Positions 11,701 to 22,800 of a stretch of DNA of 64,000 nt are shown here, piece by piece (position 1 is the first letter of the stretch; each line of letters begins with the position of its first letter). Source of the DNA: Notospermus geniculatus (lineage: Eukaryota; Nemertea; Pilidiophora; Heteronemertea; Lineidae); NCBI GenBank assembly GCA_002633025.1, contig NMRB01000001.1, positions 1,273,315 through 1,337,314 on the forward strand, written 5' to 3'. Below the pieces are notes generated by a model. The model made no database searches and had not been told where the DNA came from. It saw nothing but the letters and a program-made list of their open reading frames with translations. Made by a program: the position numbers and the translations under genes.

Positions 11701-14700
11701 CCCAACCCTACCCGAAACCCCACCTCCCCACTTCACGCCAGAATACCTACAGCATAACAATACGAGAAGATTATGAAAGGAATTTACCTTGCTGTCTGAG
11801 TTTGAAGTAGTACCTCTGTGCATTGTACTTCCTGAAACCTTTCTGTATGATCCTTGCATAATAGTCAAACTTTCTCTCTCGAATCTCCTCCAACAAGAAC
11901 AACTGAAAGGATATCATGAAATAAGATTAGCCAACTTCATTAGATGTTTCTCAAATAATGGATAAAGCTCTAAATTGCCAACAACTACAAACTTCAAAAT
12001 TCGGAAGTAGCAACTGCCTTACTGTGGATTCCTACAACTCACTTGACTTGATACATTCCCTAAGATTTTGCTCTTACCGACTCGGGATTCTTTATGAAGA
12101 CCTTTGTCTTTCCAAGTTGATACTGATCGCGATCCATGTTGACCGAATTCATGAGGTGTGTGACACCCTGCCGGACATCACCACGCCATTGGGGCCATGT
12201 CTCCTTGGTCAGAATCGCGTACCTAAGTACAAATTAGACAGATAAAGTTACCTTTTGTAAGACAACCTGGTGAACTTCCCGAGCACAAGACTAAATAGTC
12301 AACAGCTGGCAGATACATTACAATATTCTATGGCACGCTACAGAGTACGCAATATTTCAATGATTTTGTCAAGAAACAACTGGTACAAACCTGCGTAAAA
12401 ACTTCTCAAAGGGTCTCCTGTATGCAAATCCTGCTCTCCGTACCCTGATATTTTCCTTTAAGCCGAGGTACTCCACCTGATGTTTGACACGGTTCTCTTC
12501 CCAGTCATGGGCTCGCTTTGTCTCATTTGGTTTGATGCACCGGATATAATGGGGTGTGCTTTTCATCAGTGTATCTACAAGCTTGTTTGCTTGGTTCTGA
12601 ATCAAAAATGTGCTAAAATGATGATCCTTCTCATCATAAAATACACTTTAAGATAACGAAACGAACGTTATCAAATCATTTTTTGTTACCTTCATCTAAT
12701 ACACAGCATTAGATTCCAACACGTTCCCATCTGCTTGAGAGTGGGCAACATAACACAAGTACAACAGATAACACTACTGATTTGCATGTCAAATTTTCCA
12801 CCTTTTCTCTCAAAAACTTGACTGAGCGTACTTCAGAGACCAAATATTAACAGCAGCCAAACTATTCTATCAACTTACCCTAATTTTACTGCCAGCAGTA
12901 GTGGGCCTGCCCCTTGTTGTCTGACTAACATCTTCTGGAAAAAGGCTCCTGATAAAATCACTAAAAAGGAAAAAAACAGTAATAAGATGAGAAATGGTGT
13001 CGGCTTACCTTCATGTCCAGTTACCTGAACACTCAATGAAGAAGATTTGATGATATTCGGTTGATATTATGGCATATACCGCAGTCACATACTGTACTAC
13101 CTACTTTTCACTAGTTTGCATCAGCTGTATGAGATCACTGAACAAGACGTCACGATTCCTCTCACAGAATCCTTCGGCAGTATAGGTCACTTTTCCTGCG
13201 TAGTGATGAACAACGAAGCCAATGCTGGTCCCCTGATAATGTTGATGAGAACCCACTTGAGCGGAAAGTTTCTGAAAAGTAAAAACATGCCATATTTTTT
13301 CTGTTACTGCATGACTGGAGAGGGCTGGTCAGAGAGCAATCAGGCCTACGGTAAATCATGTTTTCATTGCAATCATTTGCCTATCCTCTGTTAAATCTGA
13401 CTCAAAATATGGATATCAACTAGAAATTGACTTACCAGTCAATTTGAAAGACCGCCCTTGGAAATTGGGAGCTAAGACACAGTTGATTGATCGAGAATTA
13501 TCGAACGGCCAGGGTTGGTGCCAGGTTTTTGAAATAGGGAGAATAAAAGTCTCCCATTCCTAAAGCAGGAAGACTTTTTTCCAAAGAGGGAGACTTGACT
13601 TCTCCCTACTAACTTCAGAAGGAGAAGCTGAAGGTCACTACTATTCAGTGATAAACTGAGCTATGTGCTATGTACTGCCAACAGGGTCCAATAACAGGTA
13701 TGTGGCGGACCAGAAAGGGATTGACTCTTCCCCACATCCATTGGCATTGAATAATCAATCAAGATACATGTAGGAACCAGTCCAGGGTGATCACAACGCC
13801 ATCTTCAGCATACATGAACAAACTATGCACATGTGTAATGTTGGCTGTATGCTGTATGTAAGTGATAGTAATAGTACTATGAATTGCCTGAAGATGGCAT
13901 TTCAGTCAACAGTTTAAAAAATGACAAATTTCACCCAAATTTCGCACTATTTGTGCACGGATGAACCCAAGAATCAATAGGATTCTGTGTAATATGCTCA
14001 TCTACCATTTCTGAAAATTTTACCGCGATACATGGCGTTTTTCGTTAGTTATCTTGCTGAAACCGCAGATTGGATGGAGAGATCCAGAGAGAGAGAGAGA
14101 GAAATTCAGTAAAAACAAGGAAGACCGCCCCATTGATGGGGGCGGTCTTAATAATTATGTCCCTAGAATCATTTTCTAACACAAAGCTCCAGAAACTTGC
14201 CTGCAGAAGTGTGTCATCAGCACCTTCCGTCACGGCGTGCATGGTCGCACAGACGTCATCAAGATTGGAGAAGATTCCAGGAGGACTCTTACTCTCAATG
14301 AGATCGCAGACAATCTTATTGTTGAAGTAGTCTATACTTGACCACTTGATGCCTTCCTGAACATACTCTTCCTGGAATCAATAGATAAACTCTTTCATGG
14401 ACACAGTAGCTGGCATTTTTAGACCAATTTGGCACAAAAACATTCAAACAGAAATGATTAGCATACAAACTTCAAATAAGTTTTTTAGGACAAGGCTAAA
14501 ACCGGTGTCAGATGTGACTCAAACTGCTGGCCTTTCCTGCCAATAAAAAACTGTATACCCTACGTACCTAAATCCAAGACTGACAGATAAGTAGGTCATT
14601 CCCTAGATGTAACCAAACAAAACTAATGTTTTAAAACCCACCTGTTCGGCCTTGAGCGTGAGTTCAATAAAAATCTGCTGCAATTTCTCGTTGACATAGT

Positions 14701-17700
14701 TGATACAAAACTGCTCAAAGCCATTCTTGGCAAAGATTTCAAAGCCGTAGATATCAAGGATGCCGATGTTGACGCCCGCTGCCGCTTTAGACATGGCTTT
14801 GTTCACAGACTATAAGTAGATGGAAAATGAGATGAAACAACATGATCTCCAAGTGAATACAGGTATAAATGCAAAGGAACCAGGCACAACATAATCATAC
14901 AACATTTCCTTCAAAGTTTCTCCAAGATGAAATTACTCGATCTTAATGGTCTAAATTTCATACTTACTGCAACCAAGTAGTCGAATACTCTTGAATAGAG
15001 AGCCTTGGCAAGAGCATCCCTGGTGTAAGCAGCCTGCTCAGGATTCAACTTAATCTCTGTTTTTTCTGTCTTCCCTCCCCACTTACTGTCCATGATACGA
15101 CCAGTTATTTTCGATCTCAGCATTTTCTTGTTAACCCCCAACAGGTAGGCTGGGAAATCAAGGACTGCAAAGACAAGTTTTAAGCACACATCAAAAACCT
15201 CATGCTTTTTTATTCAACAGAAAGCAAACATTCAAATCACTGCCTCCAAAAGCCAACAAAAAAGCAATGGTCTTAAAACTTACACTCATCATTCTGAACA
15301 GCTGCATAGTTGCCATCTTCAACAAATGCGATGTTTCCGAGATGGAGGATACCAGCGACGATGCTGAATACAGAATCCTGGGAAATGTCGTCAATACCAA
15401 TGACATCCATCGCGTGCTGGAAAAGTGCAATGGTTACGAGAAAATAGTGACCAGGTTTTGAACGCATGTACATGTAAATACAGATTACATTGGCAATGAA
15501 TACATGTACTGATGAAGAACTTAATACATCTAGTCCAACACTATACACTCATCATCAAGTACCGGTACTAACCTTTGTATCGTTGAACTCCTTCTTGTCA
15601 TTGGTGCCCTCAACTGTATATGTACCACTCTGATTGAGGTAGTAGTAATAGTCAGGCGTCGTTAGACCTAACCCACTCTGGTGCTCTGGCGTGGCTCCAG
15701 CACACAGCTGGTAGAATATATGGAAGTTCCTTTCTGAGGTATTCTGGCTGACAACTCTAGACTGAAAGCAGAACAATGAAGAGTTGAAAAGAAATACCAG
15801 ACTGGCCAAACACTGATGAGACATAGTAAACTGATGCTTCTACATCATAGGATTGTAAGTAAGCTCAATGAAAGGGAAAGTCATTATCATCAACAACACC
15901 TTGGATAAAACCTACCTTCTCCAGAAGGAAATTAGAAATCTTGCCAGCATCTGGCTCACCACCTCTTGTGAACTGTATTTCTACATATTTACCCTGAAAT
16001 CAGACATTGATGCCATTACATGTACATGTATATACTTTGTCATAGTGCCGAAGTGTAGACTGGATCAAATACCCAAGGAGAGTACGGAAAAAGTGCCACC
16101 ACTGATGGGATTCAAACCTGCTGTCTTAGACTTCATATTGTAAACAGCTCATGAGCTGTATGTGAAGGTCTTCACCGACCTGGACCCTCAGGCTCCAACA
16201 TGGCAAAGTTGAATGAAAGTGAATAGAGCAGAGGACTAAAATCGAGACTTCAGTTGTGAATACTACATGTACTTACAAATCTACTGGAGTTATTGTTGCG
16301 TACAGTCTTGGCATTTCCAAACGCTTCAAGAAGTGGATTGGATTCCAAGATGACATCCTTAACCTTCTGTACACTGGCACCACCACCAGAAACTTTGGCA
16401 ATGTAGGCCATGATGAACTTGGCAGCAACAGTTTTGCCAGCACCACTTTCACCGCTGTAAGGGAAAGTGAGAAAGTACATTTCACACAATTTCGACCTCA
16501 AAGGGTTAAGAAGACACAGCACTGCATGGAATCAAAAAGAGATAAGCGAGCATCACTCGCTTATCTATTTTTTGTGGGACATATGACGTCTACATGTACT
16601 GATTCAATACTAAATATTCACAAACCTGATAATGATACACTGGTTTTCCATGTCAATCATCATGTTCCTGTACATTTCATCTGTCAGGGCATAAACATGG
16701 GGCGGATTTTCATAGCTTGCCTGGAGAAAAGACAGCAGAATTCAAGCATAACTGCAATGAAGGCAAGGATTTTATCTCGTCAGATGCAAACTCAAGCTGC
16801 TACTGAATAGCCAATGTACTATAAGAAACTGATAAGGTAGACCTAACTGTGAAAGATGCTTACCGGTAATCAATGATATAAACACTCTTGAAGGACATGA
16901 AAAACATAGATTAGGATGACTCAATCAGCTTCAACAGCTAGTGTACCATTCCATATTACAAGGGGTACTGTAAGTGTAACCCATGACCTCTAACCATGTT
17001 TCTGTACATACAGCAAAAGAATATGAAATACTTACAGCACCTTGGTACATGTCCACATGTTTCTCAGTGTAGATAGGGATCTGCTTGAAGGGGTTGACAG
17101 AGATGAGCACAGGGCCGATATAGGTCTTCAGAGTTAAGGTCATAATGAGAAATGAAGGGAAAGATACAGTGCTCCCTCGCTCTTACGAACCTCGATTTTA
17201 CGAACACCCGGATATTACGAACCCAACGTCCGGCTCCCAAAAGGGGCTGTTCACTTTCCCCACTAACCCTGTCCATTTTCCCAACTAACTTTTCATTATG
17301 TTGCAGTTGTTTGATTTTCATGATAACTTCAGGTATAATATTTTATAATGTGAACTACATGTACATAATCATGAAAGAAAAATGTGACATCAGAAAACAC
17401 CTTGCTTTAATATGCTGTGGGGTGCGGGAAATTTGAATTAACTTGTGGAGTCTAATGAATGAGAGGCATTTCAGAGCCATTCACCTGACTCACATCTATG
17501 GGTTGAGTCTAAATTCTCCTAAAAGTAAAATTAGGGCCTAGCCTTATATCTGAGGAACTTAGTCGTCAAGTTCAAGAGGACACTTCAGATTGTAACAGCA
17601 AAAACACAGAAGGAAACTGAAGTAACACACTGTTTTTGAATTAACAAATTCCTGATATGGATGGATGGAAGTCATCTATTCAGCCTCAGGAAGTCAGACA

Positions 17701-19860
17701 TCCTAAGTGACCCTATAGAATACTTCCTTAAAGCTGACAGGTCAGATATACTCTCCGACTTGTATGCAAAAATTTTTACGCTCAACTTCGGCAGACCAAG
17801 AGGCTGCCGAAGTCGAGCGTTCGGTAATGTTCGTAATGTGCACTAAGCTTCCTACCTTGAAACACCCATTACACCCTGCGCATTCCAACTACGTCATCAT
17901 TCACTCGCCTGATAACCGGAAGTGAAGGATCGAGGGCTCTCTGATGACCCAACACTCGAAACTTCAAAATGGATGAAGGAAAATTTCTCGGAAATCACCG
18001 CCATAGTAACAATAGCGTATCGCATCGAATCCAAACACATTGAATAGACAAAACATCCGATTAGTTATCAATGATGGCGGATGCTATACAAAAATAAGTA
18101 GTCCCCACAAAGATTGGTGTATCAAGAGACGTCTGCTTGTGCCGGTCGCCATGGCCGTGCATACGCAATGCCAGTATACACCTGGGCCTGGCAGTGTGTT
18201 ACCTAACATGGGAAACGTAAGGAGTTCGGTGGCCCATAAGCCTACAACCATGACAAACAGCTATTATTCAGGCCTATTGTCTTGGCCATTGTCATTGAAT
18301 CAATGGCTTGGCAGTGTGGTTTACAGGCCTACCTCCTTTGAATAACAGAACTCCTAATTCCCCCTTCGGTTCTCCATAGTGTCACGCGATTACAACTTTG
18401 GGCGAGGCCAATCAGTACATAGGCCTACATGCATGAATTCATGGCGAACACCTCCAGTGTAGAGGCGTTGGAGCGGGCGTGGCTGGACCCGCTAATATCA
18501 AGAGGTGATATTTATTGAGGACAAATCGCGTATTTGCATATGTGTTCTCGAATTGCCATGTTACGTACTACAAGTGGCAGTCGGAATTAGTTTTCGTTTG
18601 GACTTTCTGCATTTTTGACGCACATTGCATGCGATTTTTTTGGATACGTACACTGTATATTTGGAGCCTACCTCTGTCTCTGCAGAGCCCTCGATCCTTC
18701 ACTTCCGGTTGTCAGGCGAGTGAATGATGACGTAGTTGGTATGCGCAGGGTGTAATGGGTGTTTCAAGGTAGGACGCTTAGTGTACATTACGAACATTAC
18801 CGAACGCTCGACTTCGGCAGCCTCGTGGTCTGCCGAAGTTGAGCGTAAAAATTTTTGCATACAAGTCGGAGAGTATATCTGACCTGTCAGCTTTAAGTTA
18901 AAGCAAGGAAGTACAGTACTTCCACACCAAAAAAATTAACTAAACCCCTGATACTCGTTCAAAAAATATTTCCAATCACTACAGGGCTGCCACAAATCCT
19001 TGAAATGAATCTGTCACAGTACCTACACAGTTTGCAAATATTCTAGTATATACAGTAAACTCGAGTTTAAACCACCGGTTCATTATGTTGTTCATAAGCA
19101 CACCCACAATCGAAATGGGAGTGAATAAAACATAACAAGCATTATGCTGAATCGGTGGAATCGCTACTCCAATCACAACCCCACACTGGAATGAATAGTT
19201 GGTTATAAGGCCTATGGTGAAACTGACCCTTGTCTGATCCAATTCTGTTTGTGGGATCATACAGGGTGGAAATGGATTTTAGGCTTCAATTGATCAGTTG
19301 CGTTTCAATCCAGGCCAGCCTGAGCCTTCAGCCGCCGATTCTAGCCATTCAGCATAACACTTGTTATGTTTGTTCACTCCCATTTCGATTGTGGGTATGC
19401 TTATGAACATAATGAACCGGTGGTTTAAACTCGAGTTTACTGTATATATGTACCCGGTATGTAAATCCTCGACATTATGAACTCTGCGTTAGTACAAACT
19501 TATGCCTTGGACCCTGAAGGGTTCGTAATAGCGAGGGGGGGGACTGTATTATCAAATAGATGCCCATCAGATCATAAGTAGGAGGTTGCAGGTTTAGTGT
19601 TACCTCTGCCCTGGGTGAGCTCATGGCATGGTTACCTCCACTTTTTCCTACTACTCAAAAACAACTGAGGATCCATCAAATGAATTCATCACACCACAGA
19701 ATGTGAAGTTACTGAATGTTTATCCAAAGGATACATAGATGCAGTCATCCAGGAATCTCTTTTTGAGATTCTCACATATGGCAGGCTCCGTGATCTTCTG
19801 AAGGAGCACCATATCATCCACCCCACTCTGTTTGACATTGTGGCTCTGCCAATGATATGC
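8690..19860 (-). CDS. MYO1E: Unconventional myosin-Ie/If (long-tailed class I), first coding exon not located
   Basis: 23 exons join in frame into 1096 residues, beginning at [10 protein letters not shown]; human myosin-Ie is 1108. Class I long-tailed myosins are single-headed actin motors that link the cortex to membranes in endocytosis, phagocytosis and cell-cell contacts. Motor: P-loop GESGAGKT (exon 16277-16454), switch I NNNSSRFGKY, switch [10 protein letters not shown], and SH1/converter region [10 protein letters not shown] and [17 protein letters not shown]. By my count a Glu lies 16 residues before DALAKALY, the TEDS-rule site, which would make the motor independent of heavy-chain phosphorylation. 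One IQ motif ([15 protein letters not shown]) follows. The TH1 lipid-binding tail runs from about CDILYNKK to MVKFSKLF, then a basic Gly/Pro/Ser stretch (TH2) shorter than in vertebrates, and SH3 ([30 protein letters not shown]). Exon 2 begins in phase 0, so the missing exon should code about 6-8 residues (MG...). I scanned upstream and could not identify it. Myo1e and Myo1f cannot be told apart from this alone. Confidence 0.93.
9185..9360 (-). CDS. MYO1E: Myosin-I exon 23 (SH3, first part)
   Basis: 176 nt. Codes a Pro/Lys stretch ([18 protein letters not shown]) and the SH3 start [18 protein letters not shown]. Its last base joins exon 24 to restore Asp. Confidence 0.94.
10072..10234 (-). 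CDS. MYO1E: Myosin-I exon 22 (linker)
   Basis: 163 nt. Codes [19 protein letters not shown] and [19 protein letters not shown], low-complexity tail between TH1 and SH3. Confidence 0.88.
10320..10588 (-). CDS. MYO1E: Myosin-I exon 21 (end of TH1, basic linker)
   Basis: 269 nt. Codes [20 protein letters not shown] and a Pro/Ser/Arg-rich stretch ([15 protein letters not shown]), the TH2-like linker. Confidence 0.92.
10768..10917 (-). CDS. MYO1E: Myosin-I exon 20 (TH1)
   Basis: 150 nt. Codes [15 protein letters not shown] and [16 protein letters not shown], matching the TH1 core of vertebrate Myo1e. Confidence 0.93.
11054..11139 (-). CDS. MYO1E: Myosin-I exon 19 (TH1)
   Basis: 86 nt. Codes [17 protein letters not shown] and [11 protein letters not shown]. 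Confidence 0.92.
11315..11374 (-). CDS. MYO1E: Myosin-I exon 18 (TH1)
   Basis: 60 nt, 20 residues from [12 protein letters not shown] to GREV. Short exon with clean splice sites on both sides. Confidence 0.92.
11474..11643 (-). CDS. MYO1E: Myosin-I exon 17 (TH1)
   Basis: 170 nt. Codes [19 protein letters not shown] to VMKYDRRFK, the start of the basic TH1 domain that binds acidic phospholipid. Confidence 0.94.
11788..11902 (-). CDS. MYO1E: Myosin-I exon 16 (IQ motif)
   Basis: 115 nt. Codes [20 protein letters not shown] followed by [12 protein letters not shown]: a single calmodulin-binding IQ motif. Confidence 0.94.
12078..12222 (-). CDS. MYO1E: Myosin-I exon 15 (converter)
   Basis: 145 nt. 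Codes [19 protein letters not shown] to [15 protein letters not shown], the end of the motor. Confidence 0.94.
12391..12596 (-). CDS. MYO1E: Myosin-I exon 14 (SH1 helix region)
   Basis: 206 nt. Codes [19 protein letters not shown] and [18 protein letters not shown], the conserved reactive-thiol helix and converter start. Confidence 0.95.
12879..12960 (-). CDS. MYO1E: Myosin-I exon 13
   Basis: 82 nt. Codes [19 protein letters not shown] to SKIR, the variable loop 2 region before the actin interface. Confidence 0.9.
13105..13271 (-). CDS. MYO1E: Myosin-I exon 12
   Basis: 167 nt. Codes [20 protein letters not shown] and [15 protein letters not shown]. The donor is GAAAA|GTAGGT; reading through it meets a stop at once. 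Confidence 0.92.
14083..14102. repeat. GA microsatellite
   Basis: Short run of (ga)n in the intron between myosin exons 11 and 12. Confidence 0.8.
14201..14371 (-). CDS. MYO1E: Myosin-I exon 11, GC donor
   Basis: 171 nt. Codes [16 protein letters not shown] to TLLQ. The donor is CTGCAG|GCAAGT, a GC-AG intron with otherwise strong consensus; no GT site in frame is nearby. Confidence 0.92.
14642..14809 (-). CDS. MYO1E: Myosin-I exon 10 (switch II)
   Basis: 168 nt, 56 residues. Codes the switch II/relay segment [20 protein letters not shown] and [16 protein letters not shown]. Confidence 0.95.
14968..15164 (-). CDS. MYO1E: Myosin-I exon 9 (cardiomyopathy loop, TEDS site)
   Basis: 197 nt. Codes [15 protein letters not shown], the loop [17 protein letters not shown] and [17 protein letters not shown]. 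Counting back 16 from the D of DALAK lands on Glu. Confidence 0.93.
15284..15416 (-). CDS. MYO1E: Myosin-I exon 8
   Basis: 133 nt. Codes [19 protein letters not shown] and [13 protein letters not shown]. Confidence 0.94.
15573..15761 (-). CDS. MYO1E: Myosin-I exon 7
   Basis: 189 nt, 63 residues. Codes [20 protein letters not shown] and the [20 protein letters not shown] surface segment. Confidence 0.94.
15916..15993 (-). CDS. MYO1E: Myosin-I exon 6
   Basis: 78 nt, 26 residues. Codes [19 protein letters not shown] to LLEK, completing switch I. Confidence 0.93.
16085..16135 (-). repeat. tRNA-like SINE remnant
   Basis: On the - strand the words ctaagacagcaggtttgaat resemble a tRNA T-arm/B box (GGTTTGAATCCC). 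Probably an old SINE in a myosin intron. Confidence 0.3.
16277..16454 (-). CDS. MYO1E: Myosin-I exon 5 (P-loop, switch I)
   Basis: 178 nt. Codes the ATP-binding P-loop GESGAGKT and the [19 protein letters not shown] part of switch I. The 184-residue open frame on the other strand (16256-16810) is antisense shadow. Confidence 0.95.
16626..16720 (-). CDS. MYO1E: Myosin-I exon 4
   Basis: 95 nt, donor TATCAG|GTTTG. Codes [19 protein letters not shown] to CIII, leading into the P-loop. Confidence 0.93.
17036..17125 (-). CDS. MYO1E: Myosin-I exon 3
   Basis: 90 nt, acceptor actctgaag|, donor GTGCT|GTAAGT. Codes [17 protein letters not shown] to DMYQGA, a highly conserved N-terminal motor segment. 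Confidence 0.93.
17722..18911. mobile_element. Long-TIR element, arms about 220 bp
   Basis: 17722-17940 and 18684-18911 are inverted copies with small indels. Shared words include gctgacaggtcagata, cgctcaacttcggcagacca and ggatcgagggctct. The roughly 740-bp centre has no recognisable transposase, so it is non-autonomous. Confidence 0.8.
19047..19448. repeat. MITE with about 100-bp TIRs
   Basis: tatatacagtaaactcgagt... at 19047 recurs inverted ending at 19448. The arms share caccggttcattatg and cacaatcgaaatgggagtga. Total about 402 bp. Confidence 0.8.
19735..19860 (-). CDS. MYO1E: Myosin-I exon 2 (first located)
   Basis: 126 nt, acceptor ggttgcag|, donor TCTAT|GTATCC. Codes [17 protein letters not shown] through FLDDCIY, the start of the motor. 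Phase 0 at both ends. Confidence 0.9.
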
Positions 19861-22800
19861 CTGCAACCAAGAAAGATGTTTATATATCCAACAATACTTG
19901 AGAATCGGTGGCAAAATTCCAAGCACGTCACAGGCATACATCATGACATTTCCGAGTATTATTCATTCATGAACTTGGAGCCACCGGTACATCCTGAATA
20001 TTGGAAAGAGTCATTCTTGACCTTAAACAGGCCAGAGGCTGAAGTTCAGTATGTGCACAAACTGTTACCATACTAGAAAGAATACACCCAAGATATGATA
20101 TCAATGATTTTTTCCAAATCTGATAAATGAATATTGTACCACTACCAGGCAAGAAACGTAACATGCCTCAACTTAATAATCAGCACTTGAGGCGCTGTAG
20201 CACTGGATATGACATTAAAAAGCAAGTTCACCTCATCAACAGACAGTCCAAGCTAGAAATTTAATGTAACTCCCCGGTACCTCAAAAAGCTTGCAATTCC
20301 AAGCCATCATCCAATCCAAGCGCATACTGTATTCAAACATTCAGAAGTAAAGCCCAAGACAAGAAAAATATGATAAAAGCATGAAAAAATTGTATATCAA
20401 CTCTGGATTATTCTTTTCCACCCTGTTTTATGCATTTCCCAACTTCACATATCTGCATTCACATGGGACAATGAAACCATTTAAATAGCAGGATGAGTCA
20501 TCAACCTTGGGTCGGGTACCATGACTCCGCCCACCTCCTTTCCACATTCAATGTAAATCATCCTTACCCAGGTGCGTCTGAATCCATCCTTCAGAGAAGC
20601 ATTAACAAAAAGAATGAGAGACGTAATGATACAGAAAATAAAACATAAGGATGTACCTAAACAAAGACATCCAGATAACTTTTATCTGTCAACCAGTCGA
20701 GGCCATGTTGTCAGTGTCAGACAAAGGCCAAATTTGCTGCCATAGTTGCCAATATCATTTTGGTGCTGATGCGAGGCAGAACGATTGTTATAGGCCTAGT
20801 AGACAAAGGCCCAAAAAGACAACAGCACAATGCTCCCTCCTTCAAGTTCCACCACAACAGGTGTCCCAACCCAAGACTTAATTGTATGCTGAGGAGGTTC
20901 GTGTCAACAAACTGTCAAGTCTGTGGAGTCAGAATATCTGCAGTTGACGTGGAGGATGGAAGTAGGGCTTAACAGATTAATTTCAGAGCTGCGTGCAAAG
21001 TATGAGGAAGAACACGGTCTTCAGGAAAACAAGGAAAAGCTTGAGGAAGTGTGGTCTCGTGGATGCTCCAGTCAATCTGTCGTGATAAAGCCAACACTCA
21101 AATCATCAGATTGAGATTGGAATGGAGTAATTTTTTGTAGCAGACACTTTCCGTTTCGAAAATGCCACGAATCAGCAATCAGTCGTTGTTTCACCATCGT
21201 CAAAGACACAATAAGAAACATTTAAAGATAGAAAGAAATATAATTACCATAGTTGTATAAATTATAAGAACCCCTGAATCGAAATATCACTGAAATTGGC
21301 TTCCTGGTTTTATGATTCTGCCATGGCTCTATAAACAGTACATTTTGCAACAACGTGTACAAAATGTACTACAATGTAAACCATGGTGGATTACTTCCGC
21401 ATTTGCCGGGAAGACGTAAGACGCATTCGTCTTCGGCACCCATTTATATATTTATATTTAGCTATTTTTAGAATGTGACCATGGAGCATGAACAAGGGAG
21501 GGAAATCAGATGTGCTTTGATGGAGCTACATTTTAAAATGGTCTATACACTGGATATGCGTTGCACACGGGATATGAATCTGAAGGGGTGGCTAGTTGAA
21601 AATACATGGGCTAGTTGAGTTACCTACATTGAGTGGCTCCCTGATGCCCAGCTTGTCATGAAAAATACATGTAAGCAAACCCTCCAAATTAGTTCCAAGT
21701 CCTTGTTGATTGGGCAATTATTTGATACCGGTAGATCTGAATAACATTACAACAGTCCTCTCCGCATTCACTGTCCTTCAGCTTGAAAGCTAGCCTACAT
21801 ATTAAACAAGACATGACAAAATTTGCCAAACCATTTTTTTATTTTTTCAATCTCTACCCTACTCCTCACTTCATTGTATACACACCCAGGCCTGAATATA
21901 TTACAAGTAACATTACAGTTGTATGAGGCCTCGAGCAGGACACTTTGCTCTAGATTTACATGACACAAGTTCGTCTTTGTAGACCAATTTCACTGGGCTG
22001 GGGCTGCAAGTGTAGGTCTTTGACAGGGCTGATAATCATGGTTTTGATTTTGCCTGCCATTATTATAGTGTATTCTGAAGAAGGAAATCACTGTATTGAA
22101 AAGTATTTGAGAATACACAATCTGACATTTGATATGAATGAACATCTAGGCTTCAGGTCCATCTTTGCAAGAGATACTGATCTAAGCAGTGGCTTAGACC
22201 TCCATCCTGCACAAGAGGGTTCAGACTGGAAACAACTGCACATGTCACTGGTCTTCGATATGATCATGACAGCGGTGAGTGCCAAAGGTCTACAAAGACG
22301 AGATTCACATCAGAGAATCCCTTCTCTGTTACTATCAGGTTGACTGGCCATGTCCTTGGGTCATCCTTTGGTCTAGTACCGGTATAACAATGTCGTTCCC
22401 CACTACATCTTGTCACAGCCGACAGCATCATCAGCCCGCATAACTCATTCCATCCGCTACCCATGAATTTCATAGCTGCTTATGATAACACTCTTACAGT
22501 AATTTCAGAAAATTTACATTCATATATTCCTATACAGACTGAGAAGCTCCTATAATGAAAACTTACAATAGATCACCACTTGAATTGTTTGAAAATATGA
22601 TTGCCGAGAATAGGCATAATATATCTCATCTACTAGATTTGGCTGAAAACTATTTTGGGTGTTACACCATGATTTGCCTAGATTGGTAAAATACACTTAT
22701 ATCATATTTTGCAAGATTAGACCAAGTATTGTGCCTACAGAAGATCAGACGCACCTACTGTGCCACAGGCCAGGTCACATGTAATGTACTGAGCCACGTT

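Larger units (their letters stand above)
17167..19546. mobile_element. Composite DNA transposon with TA target duplication
   Basis: Outer ends CAGTGCTCCCTCGCTCTTAC at 17167 and, inverted, CAGTCCCCCCCCTCGCTATT at 19546 are flanked by TA on both sides, the signature of Tc1/mariner-pogo type elements. No transposase remains. At least two other inverted-repeat elements (17722-18911 and 19047-19448) sit inside it. The whole lies in the intron between myosin exons 2 and 3. Confidence 0.7.

Noticed and set aside
16256-16810. 184-residue open frame on the + strand
   Set aside because: It is antisense to myosin exons 4 and 5 and owes its openness to them.
20923-21114. Coiled-coil-like open frame
   Set aside because: About 30 Glu/Lys-rich residues are not enough to call a gene; no neighbouring exon was recognised.
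21960-22343. 127-residue open frame with a hydrophobic segment
   Set aside because: One possible membrane segment but no family, no splice context and no codon pattern to support it.
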